The notes beneath the pieces were generated by a model. That model had not been told where the DNA came from and searched no databases. It worked only from the letters and a program-made list of their open reading frames with translations. DNA of 61,314 bases from Flavobacteriaceae bacterium (GTDB lineage Bacteria > Bacteroidota > Bacteroidia > Flavobacteriales > Flavobacteriaceae): the NCBI GenBank assembly GCA_013215095.1, contig JABSPM010000002.1, positions 9,604 to 70,917 on the forward strand. Direction: 5' to 3'. The stretch's first letter is position 1; every line of letters starts with the position of its first letter. A program made the translations under genes and the position numbers. Positions 1 through 9,429 of this stretch are shown here, one piece after another.

Positions 1-1967
1 ATATAGATCACTTGACCTAAGTAAGCGTCTAAGTTAACACCGATAGGTACCCAAGCATCAGTATCCGCTGTTTGATAATCGCCATTCCATGCATAAAGAT
101 TTGTAAATGGTCCAGCAGCATCATTAGAAACACCAACATTAAGCAGCCCCATATCAGCACCAAAAGCGTGCATAAAGAATGATAATTCTGCAGCATCTGT
201 AGCATTAGATAAATCTATAGCTGGTGAAATAGCAGATGCTATTGCTGTGGAACTTCCCGATGCTTCATACTCTAAGTGCATGCCTCCACTATGAGACGCA
301 CTAGGACCAGTACCAGAAGAGTTAGTATTACCAGCAGTAATATGCCAATCGCCATTATCCGCAGAAAAGGCTGTTCCTGTCCAGCCAGTAGCAGATGTTT
401 CAAAATCTTCTGTAAAAACAAAAGTAGACGTACCAGTCGCACAAGTTACACCATTAGGTGGTGGTGGCGGTGTATTTAAAGTTGTAAAATTAATTGGTCC
501 AGTCCAAACACTATACACAGAACCACAATCGGATCTCACATAAACTTCATAATCTGTACTAGGGGTTAATTCAGTAAGGTTTACTGATGCTGTATTAATA
601 AGAGTACCATTACCCGTAGGTTCTCCAGTACCCGCTGGCTGCACAACATATTCCCATTCCGTTTCAGAACCACCTGCTGTCCATGAAACATCTACTCCTG
701 ACTCTGTTATATTTGCTAAAGTTAATCCTGTTGGAGAAACACATGATGGTGCTTCTAAAACATTAACCGTGAAGTCTAAAGTCACACCATAAGATCCAGA
801 ATAACATGGATCAGGGGTAGTTTGACCATAATCCGCTGTACCAATTCTCATCCTATGTACTCCAAGGGCTGCACTAATATCAACAGGAAAAGTGGCGTCT
901 AAAGTAGTTGGATCAGAAGATCCACTTTCTCCAATAAATACTAATTCTGATTCTTCAAATATATAATTATCATTAAAGTCTATCCAAATATTCGTCCCAT
1001 ACGTATAACCTGTTTCAAAATCAATGCTTAGCTGCGCTGATACCGATTGTTGGATGTCTATTACTGTTGCAGTATTATCAAAATAAGTAACAGCACCATT
1101 TGGAAAATCAGTGCCTTGGAAGTTTACATTAGTAATCCCATTACCGTCAAGGCTTGATGGAACAGATTCACAGTAACATCCTGTAGCGGCAGTTGTAAAT
1201 GAATTTTCTGAACATCCAGTTGCATCACCGACTATATTATACGGTGTTACCGTCCAATAGAACGTAGTACCTAACATTAAATATTCACCTAAAAGGTCAG
1301 TAGCTGTTACATTTCCTAAATCAACATTATCCATAATATCTGTAGCCCCTGAGGTTGATCCAACACTAAGTTTATAGCCACTTGCTTCTGGTACAACATC
1401 CCATGATAAAGGTACATCTTTACTCCCACAAGAACTATCTGGTGCTGCCATAGCATTAGCGGCACAGTCTGGTGCATTAACTAACTCTGTCACTGTAAAT
1501 TCTGTAACATCAAAATCTAAATCATTAGGCGTCCCAAATTGACCAACAGCAATATATACTGTTTGCCCAGCAGCAATTTCTGCCGTCACCGTTTGACTAA
1601 CATTAGAGGAATAACTAACTGCTGTTTGAATACAACCATCTAAAGCCGTACCGTTACAGGTAGCAAAAATGCCTAAACCATTCCATGCATTTCTTGTAAA
1701 TATTGTCATAGAAATTTGTACAGGAGTCGCTCCTGCCGTATACTCAAAAAGATATACATCATCATCCCAATAATAGGAAGAGTTGCCATTACACTCAACC
1801 GTAGGGTTATCATTCCAGTCCTCTGGACCTCCATTACCAGGTGTGGTAATGCTAGAAGCTGTGTACCCATCGGTAATCACAATACCACTAGCACAACCAA
1901 ACTGTGCCTGCACTTTTAAGCCAAAAACAAAGGCAAAAAAAGTAAAAAATAAAGTAATTTTTTTCAT
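1..1967 (-). CDS. Large secreted fibronectin-III/GEVED adhesin-like protein, partial
   Basis: An open frame starts at the ATG at 1965-1967 on the minus strand and runs without a stop past base 1, so only the first ~655 residues are present. The product begins with a clear signal peptide (Lys-Lys, a Phe-rich core, cleavage near VQA-QFGC about residue 22). Then come a fibronectin-III-like domain at about 170-260, a GEVED-type domain around 325-345 (WIDFNDN...FEESELVFIGE), a second fibronectin-III domain at about 405-495, and the start of a MAM/jelly-roll-like domain after residue 505 (TEDFETSATGWTG). This architecture is usual for large Bacteroidota proteins exported by the type IX system and anchored outside the cell. 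The C-terminal sorting domain would lie beyond the left edge, so secretion by T9SS is inferred. Ligand unknown. Confidence 0.85.
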   Translation of the reverse strand, partial: MKKITLFFTFFAFVFGLKVQAQFGCASGIVITDGYTASSITTPGNGGPEDWNDNPTVECNGNSSYYWDDDVYLFEYTAGATPVQISMTIFTRNAWNGLGIFATCNGTALDGCIQTAVSYSSNVSQTVTAEIAAGQTVYIAVGQFGTPNDLDFDVTEFTVTELVNAPDCAANAMAAPDSSCGSKDVPLSWDVVPEASGYKLSVGSTSGATDIMDNVDLGNVTATDLLGEYLMLGTTFYWTVTPYNIVGDATGCSENSFTTAATGCYCESVPSSLDGNGITNVNFQGTDFPNGAVTYFDNTATVIDIQQSVSAQLSIDFETGYTYGTNIWIDFNDNYIFEESELVFIGESGSSDPTTLDATFPVDISAALGVHRMRIGTADYGQTTPDPCYSGSYGVTLDFTVNVLEAPSCVSPTGLTLANITESGVDVSWTAGGSETEWEYVVQPAGTGEPTGNGTLINTASVNLTELTPSTDYEVYVRSDCGSVYSVWTGPINFTTLNTPPPPPNGVTCATGTSTFVFTEDFETSATGWTGTAFSADNGDWHITAGNTNSSGTGPSASHSGGMHLEYEASGSSTAIASAISPAIDLSNATDAAELSFFMHAFGADMGLLNVGVSNDAAGPFTNLYAWNGDYQTADTDAWVPIGVNLDAYLGQVIY

Positions 1968-2215
1968 ATTTATATTTGATTAATTGTTTTCCAATCTAAC
2001 CATATTCCTTATCATATCTCACTTTTTCATAAATTAATAGATAAAACGCAAAATTTTACAGGTAAAAAGCAAGTAAATAATCCATTTAACGCAATGATTT
2101 TGTATAAAAATTTTTAGCACATGACTAAAAATTAATCTTCTGACTATCAGTGACTTAATTGATATAGTATTATAACAAAGCGTTGTTTTTCAGTATATTA
2201 AAAGAATAATCTAAC

Positions 2216-3361
2216 CTATTTGTTACTATTCAACAACCCGAGGATAAAAGGATTTTTAAGAAAAGTATTTTGAATATTCTCAAGTACATTTTCTTTATTT
2301 TTTTTATTAGGTGTTTTATATCTTCGTAATGCAAGTAAAGTATGCTGCATGAGTTTGCGCTCTAAAACAACCAAATACTTTTTGCTTTATCTTTATAATT
2401 CTGAGATCTCTTTCTGCTTGGTTATTATCGAAAGGTATATTAGTATTTTTAATAAATTTCATGAATTTATACTTGTGTTTTTCTAAAGCAAAAGCCAGTC
2501 GTTCTTGATCGATTTTCTTAAATGTTTTATCATAATTTTTAATGACTGGTCTAATAAGGCTAACATATTTATTGAAAACTTTAGAATAATAGGAAGCTTT
2601 TAATTTTTTTTTTGGGTATCTCTATCTATTTTAGCATTAATGAGTAATTCTCTAACTTATTTAGCCGAACAAGCATGAAAGTGTTTTCTATATAAATAAG
2701 GTCTCTTAAAATATGCACATTACAAAGGCTGTGATCATAGTTATACCCAAAATAACTACTAAATCTGTAATGAATTAGTGTGCCTTTATAGAGTTCTAAT
2801 AAACCTATGTTATCCATAGCTGGTCTACATCTGTTTAAATGATGCGCAAAAAAGCTGATACACACAAAGCGATTTTAGAGTATTGCCATATTGTATTTCT
2901 GCTGCAATGTCTTTTGGAAAAATACCTGTATTGACCTGAACCACAATGCAAACATGCTTTGGTTAATCTGCGATGTTCTGTGACCTGTATTTTTATTAAC
3001 GTCATATCAAATACTTGACGTGAAGTATAGTGCTGTAAGTTATTTGAAGCTTATTGCCACAACAATAGCATTGGCTAACATCGTGTATTTCTATAACATC
3101 TGGAGTAGCAACCATTTTTAGTTTATTGCCTTGATGTCCTTTCTGACCACCTTGGGGTTTATTAGATTTGACACGTCAACTTTTTGCCTTTTTAAATTGG
3201 GCTTCTGATGGTGAGATACAACTATTGCCACTGTTTTTTGGATTTTCGTATGTAGATAGTTTTTCTTCTAGTTCCGCAATGCGTAAGCGTAGTTTTTTAT
3301 TCTCCTGTTTAAGAACTTCAAAGTCTTTTAACAATTGCCTTATATGCTTTTTATCGATCAA
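2216..3361 (-). mobile_element. Degraded IS66-family transposase
   Basis: Reading the minus strand from 3361, pieces of an IS66 transposase follow one another in the right order but in different frames. First is a coiled-coil N-terminus with NSGNSCISPS, matching the family's NSSNSSKPPS. Next is a GGQKGHQGN stretch and zinc-finger-like Cys pairs. Then comes a DDE-domain stretch (HSLCNVHILRDL), then PFDNNQAERDLR followed by KVFGCFR, which holds the usual last acidic catalytic residue. The final piece ends ...NPFILGLLNSNK with a stop at 2216-2218. Several frameshifts and stops separate these pieces, so the element cannot make a transposase. I did not find convincing terminal inverted repeats. 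Two short open frames inside it (2626-2865 and 3176-3361) are fragments, not genes. Confidence 0.85.
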
Positions 3362-3544
3362 AACTTTCTTTTTTACTAAGGTCTTAAACTAAAAAAAATA
3401 ACCAAAATGTAACAAGAAATACGATTACTAACTTATCAACAAATGTAAATAAAACGAATGATTTTTTAAAAATCAAGAAGAACTCAACTCACAAATTGTT
3501 AGTGAAATGTTGATATCTACTGAATAGTTACGACTAACTAATGA

Positions 3545-3568
3545 TGATTTTCAAATATTTGAAAATCA
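3545..3568. repeat. 24-bp perfect palindrome with outer GACTAAC/GTTAGTC arms
   Basis: Bases 3545-3568 read the same on both strands (left half TGATTTTCAAAT). Outside it, GACTAAC at 3532-3538 is the inverse of GTTAGTC at 3583-3589, giving nested dyad symmetry over about 58 bp. It lies between the IS66 remnant and the glycosyltransferase gene in a gene-free stretch. It could be an operator, a cruciform-forming site or a trace of a transposon end. There is no T-run that would make it a terminator. Confidence 0.6.
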
Positions 3569-3583
3569 GCAATGTATTTTTCG

Positions 3584-3712
3584 TTAGTCAGGATAAATAG
3601 CGCCTTCAAAATCAATTTCAATAAGATGAAACATCTCATAATCTCCAATGCAAAAGTCTATGAAAATTGCATCCTAGTTGGTACGTAAGCGGATATTGTT
3701 GTCAAAAATGAC
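3584..3712 (-). pseudogene. Possible C-terminal gene remnant, unidentified
   Basis: The gene-free stretch 3362-3825 holds little. On the minus strand a frame reads VIFDNNIRLRTN, then a stop, then DAIFIDFCIGDYEMFHLIEI...FEGAIYPD and a stop at 3584-3586. The composition looks like former coding sequence interrupted by one stop codon, but I do not recognise the family. Part of it overlaps the outer arm of the palindrome. It may be chance. Confidence 0.25.
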
Positions 3713-3825
3713 AGCGAATGACTGATTTCATAAGACATTAACACATTGAAATAGATTTACATAAACCAAACAACAGACCAAAATTTATTCTTATAGCACT
3801 GCTTATTTGTTAGCATCTATGAAAA

Positions 3826-5058
3826 TTATTTCTTCTTTTCCTCAATCCAACGTGACATAAATTTTGTACTTTGCATTGTATGATACATTAACATTCCTCC
3901 TATAAAATTATCTAGACGATGTCTTTCTAAATTTTGAAATATAGCTAAAACTGTATTTTGCAATACTGCCTTATGTTGATTGGATTCAAAGCGCTCTTCC
4001 AAAACTCTAAAACCATTTTGCTGAGCAATATTCCAAAGCAATTCATCATTATACAAGGCTACCGTTTTAGCCACAAAGGCTTCCAATTCATCCTCAATAA
4101 TACCATTTGGTTCTAGCGATCCAAACATACCTTCCGCAGCAATACTACTCATTGTACACGGTACTCCGTTTTGCATCGCATCAATCAATTTGCCTTTTAA
4201 GCCTGCTCCAAAACGCAAATAAGCAAAACACACCTTAGCTTTTCGCATCACTTCATCTATATCTTTAGCAAAACCTTTAACAAAAAAACCTTCATTCTTA
4301 TTATGCAATTGTTGTGCTTTTTGAGAAATATAAGCGCCATAAATATGAAGTTCAGCTTTAGGTAAATGTTTTCGTATTAATGGCCAAATCTTTTGTTTTA
4401 AGAACAATACTGCGTCGTAATTAGGAGGATGCATAAAATTACCAATAGTCACAAAGTGTTCTCGTGCTTCAAAATTTGGCAAGTGCTGACAGGTTTCTTT
4501 ATTTATAATTGGCATCATAAAGGGCACATAACACAATAGGTGTTCTGAAATTTTAAAACGATCTTTTAAAATTTGCATTTCTACTTCAGAAATCATTAGA
4601 GTTAAGTCACAGCGATAGATACTTGCAATTTCTCGTTTTGCATAATCATTAAACAAATAATAATCATTAAATGTCTTCCGTGCTTTCAGTGCTTGATAAC
4701 GCCCTTTTCGCAAACAATGTAAATCTTCGGTATCCAAAACACGTAAAGCATAAGGACATTGTTCTGCAACACGCCAACCAAATTGCTCTTCGCTCATAAA
4801 ACGATCAAAAAGTACCATATTTGGTTTAAACGCATTTAAAAACACATCAAAACTAGAATCATTTATTTGAATGTCTTTGACTGCAATTCCTAAATCACTT
4901 AAATCAAAAGCATTATTAGTTTTTCCACAAGCTGAAGCAAAGGTTATTTCATAAGCCATGTCTAAAAACACATGTATCAATTGTAACATCCGGATTCCTG
5001 CAGCCGAACTTTTAGGTTCGGGCCATACAAAACCAATAATAAGAAGTTTGGACATCAT
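3826..5058 (-). CDS. Glycosyltransferase, family-4-like (GT-B fold)
   Basis: The product of about 410 residues looks like a cytoplasmic GT-B glycosyltransferase. It has an N-terminal acceptor-side Rossmann half opening with LLIIGFVWPEPKSSAAGIRM, and a C-terminal donor-binding half from about residue 210 (FVTIGNFMHPPNYDAVLF, then AELHIYGAY, KGFAKDIDEVM and FGAGLKGKLIDAMQNGVP). The last stretch matches the family's phosphate-binding G-x-G-x-K region and E/D-A-x-x-x-G-x-P motif. I took the tandem ATGs at 5053-5058 as the start; the upstream ATG at 5085 only adds nine residues (MRLLVRNFK). Acceptor and sugar are unknown. It has no glycan-cluster neighbours, so it looks like an isolated glycosyltransferase. 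Confidence 0.8.
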   Translation of the reverse strand: MMSKLLIIGFVWPEPKSSAAGIRMLQLIHVFLDMAYEITFASACGKTNNAFDLSDLGIAVKDIQINDSSFDVFLNAFKPNMVLFDRFMSEEQFGWRVAEQCPYALRVLDTEDLHCLRKGRYQALKARKTFNDYYLFNDYAKREIASIYRCDLTLMISEVEMQILKDRFKISEHLLCYVPFMMPIINKETCQHLPNFEAREHFVTIGNFMHPPNYDAVLFLKQKIWPLIRKHLPKAELHIYGAYISQKAQQLHNKNEGFFVKGFAKDIDEVMRKAKVCFAYLRFGAGLKGKLIDAMQNGVPCTMSSIAAEGMFGSLEPNGIIEDELEAFVAKTVALYNDELLWNIAQQNGFRVLEERFESNQHKAVLQNTVLAIFQNLERHRLDNFIGGMLMYHTMQSTKFMSRWIEEKKK

Positions 5059-5377
5059 TTTAAAATTTCTAACTAATAGGCGCAATTTAAGGCGATATTT
5101 GATTACTTCTAAGGAATTTTTATCTAAAAGTATGTCTTAGTAGATTTGACTCAAAATCATCATGAAACACATTAAACTACTATATATGTATGATGTATTT
5201 GAATGTCCTAGCGTACAAAAAGAGTTCAAAATGAAATTTCTATTAAATACCTTGACTTTATTTTTATTGTGCCTACAAACACTAGACTCTAACAACGCCA
5301 TAATAAGGTTAAAAATCATTTTAAATAGAAAATTATTTTCGCTATTTTTATGATTCAATTTAATGTGTTTAATTTTG

Positions 5378-5941
5378 ATGACCACTGAGACACTTTACAC
5401 AATCCTAAATGAGGTTAATCATTCTAAAGAAAATAGAAAAAAACATACTCAGATGGTCATTGACAATCCAAAGTTACTGCCCAACATACTAGACATTGTT
5501 TTTGATGTAGATCATAAAATTTCTGTACGTGCAGCTTGGTTATTAGAGTTTACTGCTAGGGAAGACCTCAACCTTATTTCACCTTATCTAGACCAGATTA
5601 CTTTAGAGATGCCAAAAGTACATCTTGATCCTGCTGTAAGACCCATAGCAAAAATTTGTGAATATATAACAGCGGCTTATTTTCATAAAAATGCAAATTC
5701 AATAAAAGACACTTTAACAGATACACACAAAGAACGCATAATCGCATTGAGTTTTGATTATTTAATTTCCGATAAAAAGATCGCACCTCAAGCCTACTCA
5801 ATGAATACGCTTTTCTTGTTAGGTAAAGAGTTTGATTGGGTACATCCAGAACTCATATTAATTTTGGAACGTGGTTATCCAAATGGAAGTCCTGCCTATA
5901 AAGCACGCTCTAGAAAACTGTTGGACAAATTAAAAAAATGA
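5378..5941 (+). CDS. Hypothetical protein, all-helical, HEAT-like
   Basis: This soluble protein of about 187 residues has no signal peptide or membrane segment. The sequence looks all-alpha, with a HEAT/Armadillo-like stretch (ISVRAAWLLEF...LNLISPYLDQI) near residues 50-80. It contains no catalytic motif that I can see. I chose the ATG at 5378 (MTTETLYTILNEV); an in-frame ATG at 5363 would add five residues. It lies 240 bp upstream of purB on the same strand, but purB has its own promoter, so co-transcription is not required. Function unknown. Confidence 0.75.
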   Translation: MTTETLYTILNEVNHSKENRKKHTQMVIDNPKLLPNILDIVFDVDHKISVRAAWLLEFTAREDLNLISPYLDQITLEMPKVHLDPAVRPIAKICEYITAAYFHKNANSIKDTLTDTHKERIIALSFDYLISDKKIAPQAYSMNTLFLLGKEFDWVHPELILILERGYPNGSPAYKARSRKLLDKLKK

Positions 5942-6139
5942 TACATCATTAAAATAAGGAATAATGGAGTACACCTCATGTTTTGGTTAAGAATGCTTAA
6001 CACATCTCAAAACACCATACAAACACGCTAAAAACCCAAGAAAAACTTATACAAAATCCTATTACAAAACAAGCTCATAACGACTAATGTTTGGTTAAAA
6101 ACTTATAAGTAATATCGTTTTAAAAACTATCAAAAGAAT

Positions 6140-6147
6140 TATCTTTG
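6140..6147 (+). promoter_or_regulatory. -7 promoter box of purB
   Basis: TATCTTTG fits the Bacteroidota -7 consensus TAnnTTTG and lies 36 bases before the purB ATG. A GTTTT stretch about 18-20 bases upstream could serve as the -33 element. Confidence 0.55.
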
Positions 6148-6183
6148 CGCTTTTATTAGAAACTATAAACCTTACAACACACT

Positions 6184-7527
6184 ATGTCATTATCTAGTTT
6201 AAATGCGATTTCACCCATTGATGGTCGTTACAGAAACAAAGTGGAAGCCTTAGCCCCGTATTTCTCAGAAGCTGCACTTATCAAATATCGTGTCCTTGTA
6301 GAAATTGAATATTTTATCGCACTTTGCGAAATTCCTTTACCTCAACTTGAAGCTATAGATACGTCATTATTTGAGGCTTTAAGAAAAATATATACTGAAT
6401 TTAATGACGCTGATGCTACAACTATCAAAGACATCGAAAAAGTAACCAACCACGATGTAAAAGCTGTGGAGTACTTTATCAAAGATAAGTTTGACGCTTT
6501 GGGATTATCTAAATACAAAGAATTTATCCATTTTGGTCTAACCTCACAAGACATTAACAATACCGCTGTACCTTTAAGTATCAAGGAGGCAATGAATGCA
6601 ATTTATGTTCCAGAATATTTGACCGTTTTAAACCAACTAGAGGAGCTCGCTGAAGAATGGAAAAATGTTCCCATGTTAGCAAGAACACATGGCCAACCTG
6701 CTTCACCTACGCGTTTGGGCAAAGAAATTATGGTTTTTGTTGTACGCTTAAAGGAGCAATTCAATTTATTGAATGATGTACCAAGCGCTGCAAAGTTTGG
6801 TGGTGCCACAGGAAACTTTAACGCGCACCATGTAGCGTATCCAGAAATCGATTGGAAAACTTTTGGGACCCAATTTGTGCAAGAAAAACTAGGACTACAG
6901 CATTCCTTTCCTACAACACAAATTGAACATTATGACCACATGGCTGCTTTGTTTGATGCACTAAAACGCATTAATACAATATTGATAGATTTGGATCGTG
7001 ATATATGGACGTATGTATCTATGGATTACTTTAAACAAAAAATTAAAAAAGGTGAAGTAGGAAGTAGTGCGATGCCACACAAAGTAAATCCAATTGATTT
7101 TGAAAACAGCGAAGGCAACCTAGGGATTGCAAATGCTATTTTTGAGCATTTATCTGCAAAACTCCCAATTTCTCGTTTACAAAGAGACCTCACAGACAGC
7201 ACAGTTTTGCGTAATATTGGCGTGCCTTTTGGACACACTATCATTGGATTTAAATCAACACTAAAGGGTCTAAATAAATTGTTACTTAACGAAAGTAAAT
7301 TTGCTGAAGATTTAGAAAAAAATTGGGCTGTAGCTGCAGAAGCTATTCAAACCATTTTAAGACGTGAAGGCTATCCAAATCCATATGAAGCTTTAAAAGG
7401 TTTAACAAGAACTAATGAAGTGATTACACAAAGTTCTATTTCAAATTTCATTGATACCATAGACATATCTGAAAATATAAAAACAGAATTGAAAGCCATA
7501 ACGCCAAGCAACTATACAGGCATTTAA
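6184..7527 (+). CDS. purB: Adenylosuccinate lyase
   Basis: This cytoplasmic enzyme of purine biosynthesis releases fumarate from both SAICAR and adenylosuccinate. The 447-residue length and the start MSLSSLNAISPIDGRY are typical of the longer PurB type. Visible motifs are TSQDINNTA (substrate-binding region, about 120-128), RTHGQPASPT (about 165) and the aspartase/fumarase superfamily signature GSSAMPHKVNP near residue 295, with the flexible catalytic loop. The sequence is complete, with no frame disruptions. It has its own promoter upstream and a strong terminator downstream at 7684-7718, so it is probably monocistronic. Confidence 0.97.
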   Translation: MSLSSLNAISPIDGRYRNKVEALAPYFSEAALIKYRVLVEIEYFIALCEIPLPQLEAIDTSLFEALRKIYTEFNDADATTIKDIEKVTNHDVKAVEYFIKDKFDALGLSKYKEFIHFGLTSQDINNTAVPLSIKEAMNAIYVPEYLTVLNQLEELAEEWKNVPMLARTHGQPASPTRLGKEIMVFVVRLKEQFNLLNDVPSAAKFGGATGNFNAHHVAYPEIDWKTFGTQFVQEKLGLQHSFPTTQIEHYDHMAALFDALKRINTILIDLDRDIWTYVSMDYFKQKIKKGEVGSSAMPHKVNPIDFENSEGNLGIANAIFEHLSAKLPISRLQRDLTDSTVLRNIGVPFGHTIIGFKSTLKGLNKLLLNESKFAEDLEKNWAVAAEAIQTILRREGYPNPYEALKGLTRTNEVITQSSISNFIDTIDISENIKTELKAITPSNYTGI

Positions 7528-7683
7528 TAGAGTTTTTCAAGCCTTAAGAAAAGTAGAAATTTTCGTGTTATATATTCTACAAATAAAATAGCATAGATAA
7601 ATATAGATAGCATTAAACAATTTATAGCTAGAATGATTCTTGCATTACATAAAGAAAAGACTGTACTATATTGCATTACTAAT

Positions 7684-7718
7684 AAAAAAGCCTATCCGAA
7701 AATTGGATAGGCTTTTTT
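7684..7718. terminator. Bidirectional terminator between purB and the DUF4252 operon
   Basis: A perfect 14-bp stem (AAAAAAGCCTATCC / GGATAGGCTTTTTT) with a 7-base loop has T-runs on both strands. It can end purB from the left and the convergent sigma-factor/DUF4252 operon from the right. Confidence 0.9.
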
Positions 7719-7773
7719 CACATTAACATTTTTAACTTCAATATGGTATCGAAGTGATTCCGCTTAACCGTTT

Positions 7774-8319
7774 CTATTTAAAGAAATTCACAAACGTTTC
7801 GACGCCTTTTTCATCAATATTAATTTGGTCAACAACCTCTCTTAGCGTCATTATTTTCGAAGGTTCTATATCATCTCCCAAAACGCGTATGATTGCAAAC
7901 CCTTTGTCGTTCATATTACCAAAAACAATTAGCTCATCAATCTTAGTATCCTCTCCAATGTATTTTACTACAATTTTTCCATCTAAATTGTTACCTGCTC
8001 TAAACAACTCTTGGTACTTTTCATTCCTCAGAATTCGTCTTACTTTTTCTAATTCTGCTTTATATTCATCGCCATTATCATTATCCAACTTATAACCTAA
8101 CATATTTAGTTTATCAATGGATTCATATGCTTCTTTTTGTATTTGGGTTAATTCTATATTATCCAAATCTAAAAAGCTAATAGGCACATCGACGGCAATA
8201 AAACTTGGTCGTTCTTGATTAGCAACAAAGTAGCTTTGAAGGGTCTCTCCTTGGTTACAGCTCATAAAAGCAATAACTATGAAGCAGAGTACACATATTG
8301 TTTTAATTGATGTTGTCAT
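7774..8319 (-). CDS. DUF4252 domain-containing lipoprotein
   Basis: This 181-residue protein has a lipoprotein signal ending FMSC (lipid Cys about residue 21), so it is probably attached to a membrane facing the periplasm. The rest is an alpha/beta domain resembling DUF4252, with the C-terminal IDQINIDEKGVETFVNFFK-like tail seen in these small proteins. It is the last gene of a minus-strand set: ECF sigma factor, single-TM protein, DUF4252 protein, this gene. It lies 26 bp after its paralogue and ends at a shared terminator. The biochemical role of DUF4252 is not known to me; the context suggests a regulon member or an envelope sensor under the adjacent sigma factor. Confidence 0.8.
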   Translation of the reverse strand: MTTSIKTICVLCFIVIAFMSCNQGETLQSYFVANQERPSFIAVDVPISFLDLDNIELTQIQKEAYESIDKLNMLGYKLDNDNGDEYKAELEKVRRILRNEKYQELFRAGNNLDGKIVVKYIGEDTKIDELIVFGNMNDKGFAIIRVLGDDIEPSKIMTLREVVDQINIDEKGVETFVNFFK

Positions 8320-8345
8320 TCCTCTTGCGTAATTATTTTCTTTTT

Positions 8346-8915
8346 TTAATTCTTATCTCCAGCTTTTTCCAAATGTTTCCCTCCTGGAACATTCATTTTA
8401 CTGGTTAACTTAGACACTTGTCTTAAGTCAATATCTCCTGTTAACGATAAGATAACGGTTTCTATTTCACGTTGTTTACCATTAATTACAATATTTTCGT
8501 TTTTAGACATTTCTTTAAGACCATACACGAACATTAACAACTCTTTGACGTGATTGTCATCCTTACCTTCTTTAACGTAGAAATTAACGGTTTGTTCGCC
8601 ATCTTTAATACGCATTAATTCTTCCAAGTTTGAACTTCTTAAATACTTTTCTACATCCGCTTTCATTTTTATTGCAGTGGCTGCATTTCCTGTAGTTAAC
8701 ACTTTCAAACTCTTAAGATTTGAAACCATCTTGTTATAGTCATTAAACTCAGTGTCATCGGTCTTAATTTCTATTTGCGACAACATGTTAAACATTTTTT
8801 GGTTAACCACTACAGAAGTTACTTCATCCAAATCTTCATATTTATCAAATAAACTCTGTCCATAAGACATTACTGGAGCAATAATCACGGCTATTATTAA
8901 CACTATCTTTTTCAT
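8346..8915 (-). CDS. DUF4252 domain-containing exported protein
   Basis: This 189-residue protein has an ordinary signal peptide (MKKIVLIIAVIIAPVMSYG, cleavage near residue 19-20) rather than a lipobox. It shares the DUF4252 layout with the next gene: an N-terminal helix, a KIDDTEF-like strand region, a central LKVLTTG strand and a C-terminal VILSLTGDIDLRQVSKLTSKM segment. The paralogous pair therefore has one soluble periplasmic and one lipidated member. It lies 22 bp after the putative anti-sigma gene and is probably co-transcribed. Function unknown. Confidence 0.82.
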   Translation of the reverse strand: MKKIVLIIAVIIAPVMSYGQSLFDKYEDLDEVTSVVVNQKMFNMLSQIEIKTDDTEFNDYNKMVSNLKSLKVLTTGNAATAIKMKADVEKYLRSSNLEELMRIKDGEQTVNFYVKEGKDDNHVKELLMFVYGLKEMSKNENIVINGKQREIETVILSLTGDIDLRQVSKLTSKMNVPGGKHLEKAGDKN

Positions 8916-8937
8916 GTATTCTAAAATTTAATTTTAA

Positions 8938-9429
8938 TTAATCGTTTTTAAAAATTTTGTTAGTTGAATTTGAAAACTCTCTGAGATAAGCAAACTTTTC
9001 ATTTCCTTCTTCCAAAGAATTTGTCATAATTCCAAGAGCCTCCATTTTTTTTTGGGTTCCCTTATTGAAATTTGAAGCTAACAAGTTAAAGGCTGCTTTG
9101 GTTTGGTTATAAGCTAACTCCTGCTCTACTGTCATACCATTGCTTACTTTTGAAGTACTTGTCATATAAATCCCAAACATTAGAACTGCTACAGCTGCTA
9201 CCGAAATCCACTTGTACATTTTTTTTGTCTTCTTAGGTTTTAGCGGAATGGTTTTCGTAAACTGTTCATTTTGGGTGTGCAAAAAATACTTAAACAGGTA
9301 TTGATATGCTTCCAAGTGTGGCGCTACAGTCGCTTGCGAAAAATAGTCTTTTAACTGCTGCTCTTCTTGTAAAGTGGTTGTACCGTTCTCGTACTTTTCT
9401 ATTAATTGTTCTATATTATTTAACACCAT
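8938..9429 (-). CDS. Single-TM protein, likely anti-sigma partner
   Basis: This 163-residue protein has a soluble N-terminal ~70 residues (NIEQLIEKYENGTTTLQEEQ, the short helical start often seen in flavobacterial anti-sigma-like proteins). A single transmembrane helix follows near residues 72-90 (WISVAAVAVLMFGIYM), then a periplasmic tail of about 70 residues. Its start overlaps the end of the ECF sigma gene by 14 bases, which implies translational coupling. Position, topology and size fit a membrane anti-sigma factor or sigma-associated protein. The canonical zinc anti-sigma motif (HxxxCxxC) is absent, so the role is inferred. Confidence 0.7.
   Translation of the reverse strand: MVLNNIEQLIEKYENGTTTLQEEQQLKDYFSQATVAPHLEAYQYLFKYFLHTQNEQFTKTIPLKPKKTKKMYKWISVAAVAVLMFGIYMTSTSKVSNGMTVEQELAYNQTKAAFNLLASNFNKGTQKKMEALGIMTNSLEEGNEKFAYLREFSNSTNKIFKND

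Noticed and set aside
5086-5377. Two opposing open frames of 60-80 codons (about 5137-5385 and 5162-5353)
   Set aside because: They overlap each other on opposite strands, lack any recognisable motif and have AT-rich composition typical of non-coding sequence.
5370-5377. TAATTTTG directly before ATG 5378 as a promoter
   Set aside because: It would put the transcript start inside the gene, and no -33 box is present; likely chance.
8346-8915. Possible unrelated origin of the two DUF4252 genes
   Set aside because: They share domain layout and lie in one operon, so they are paralogues.
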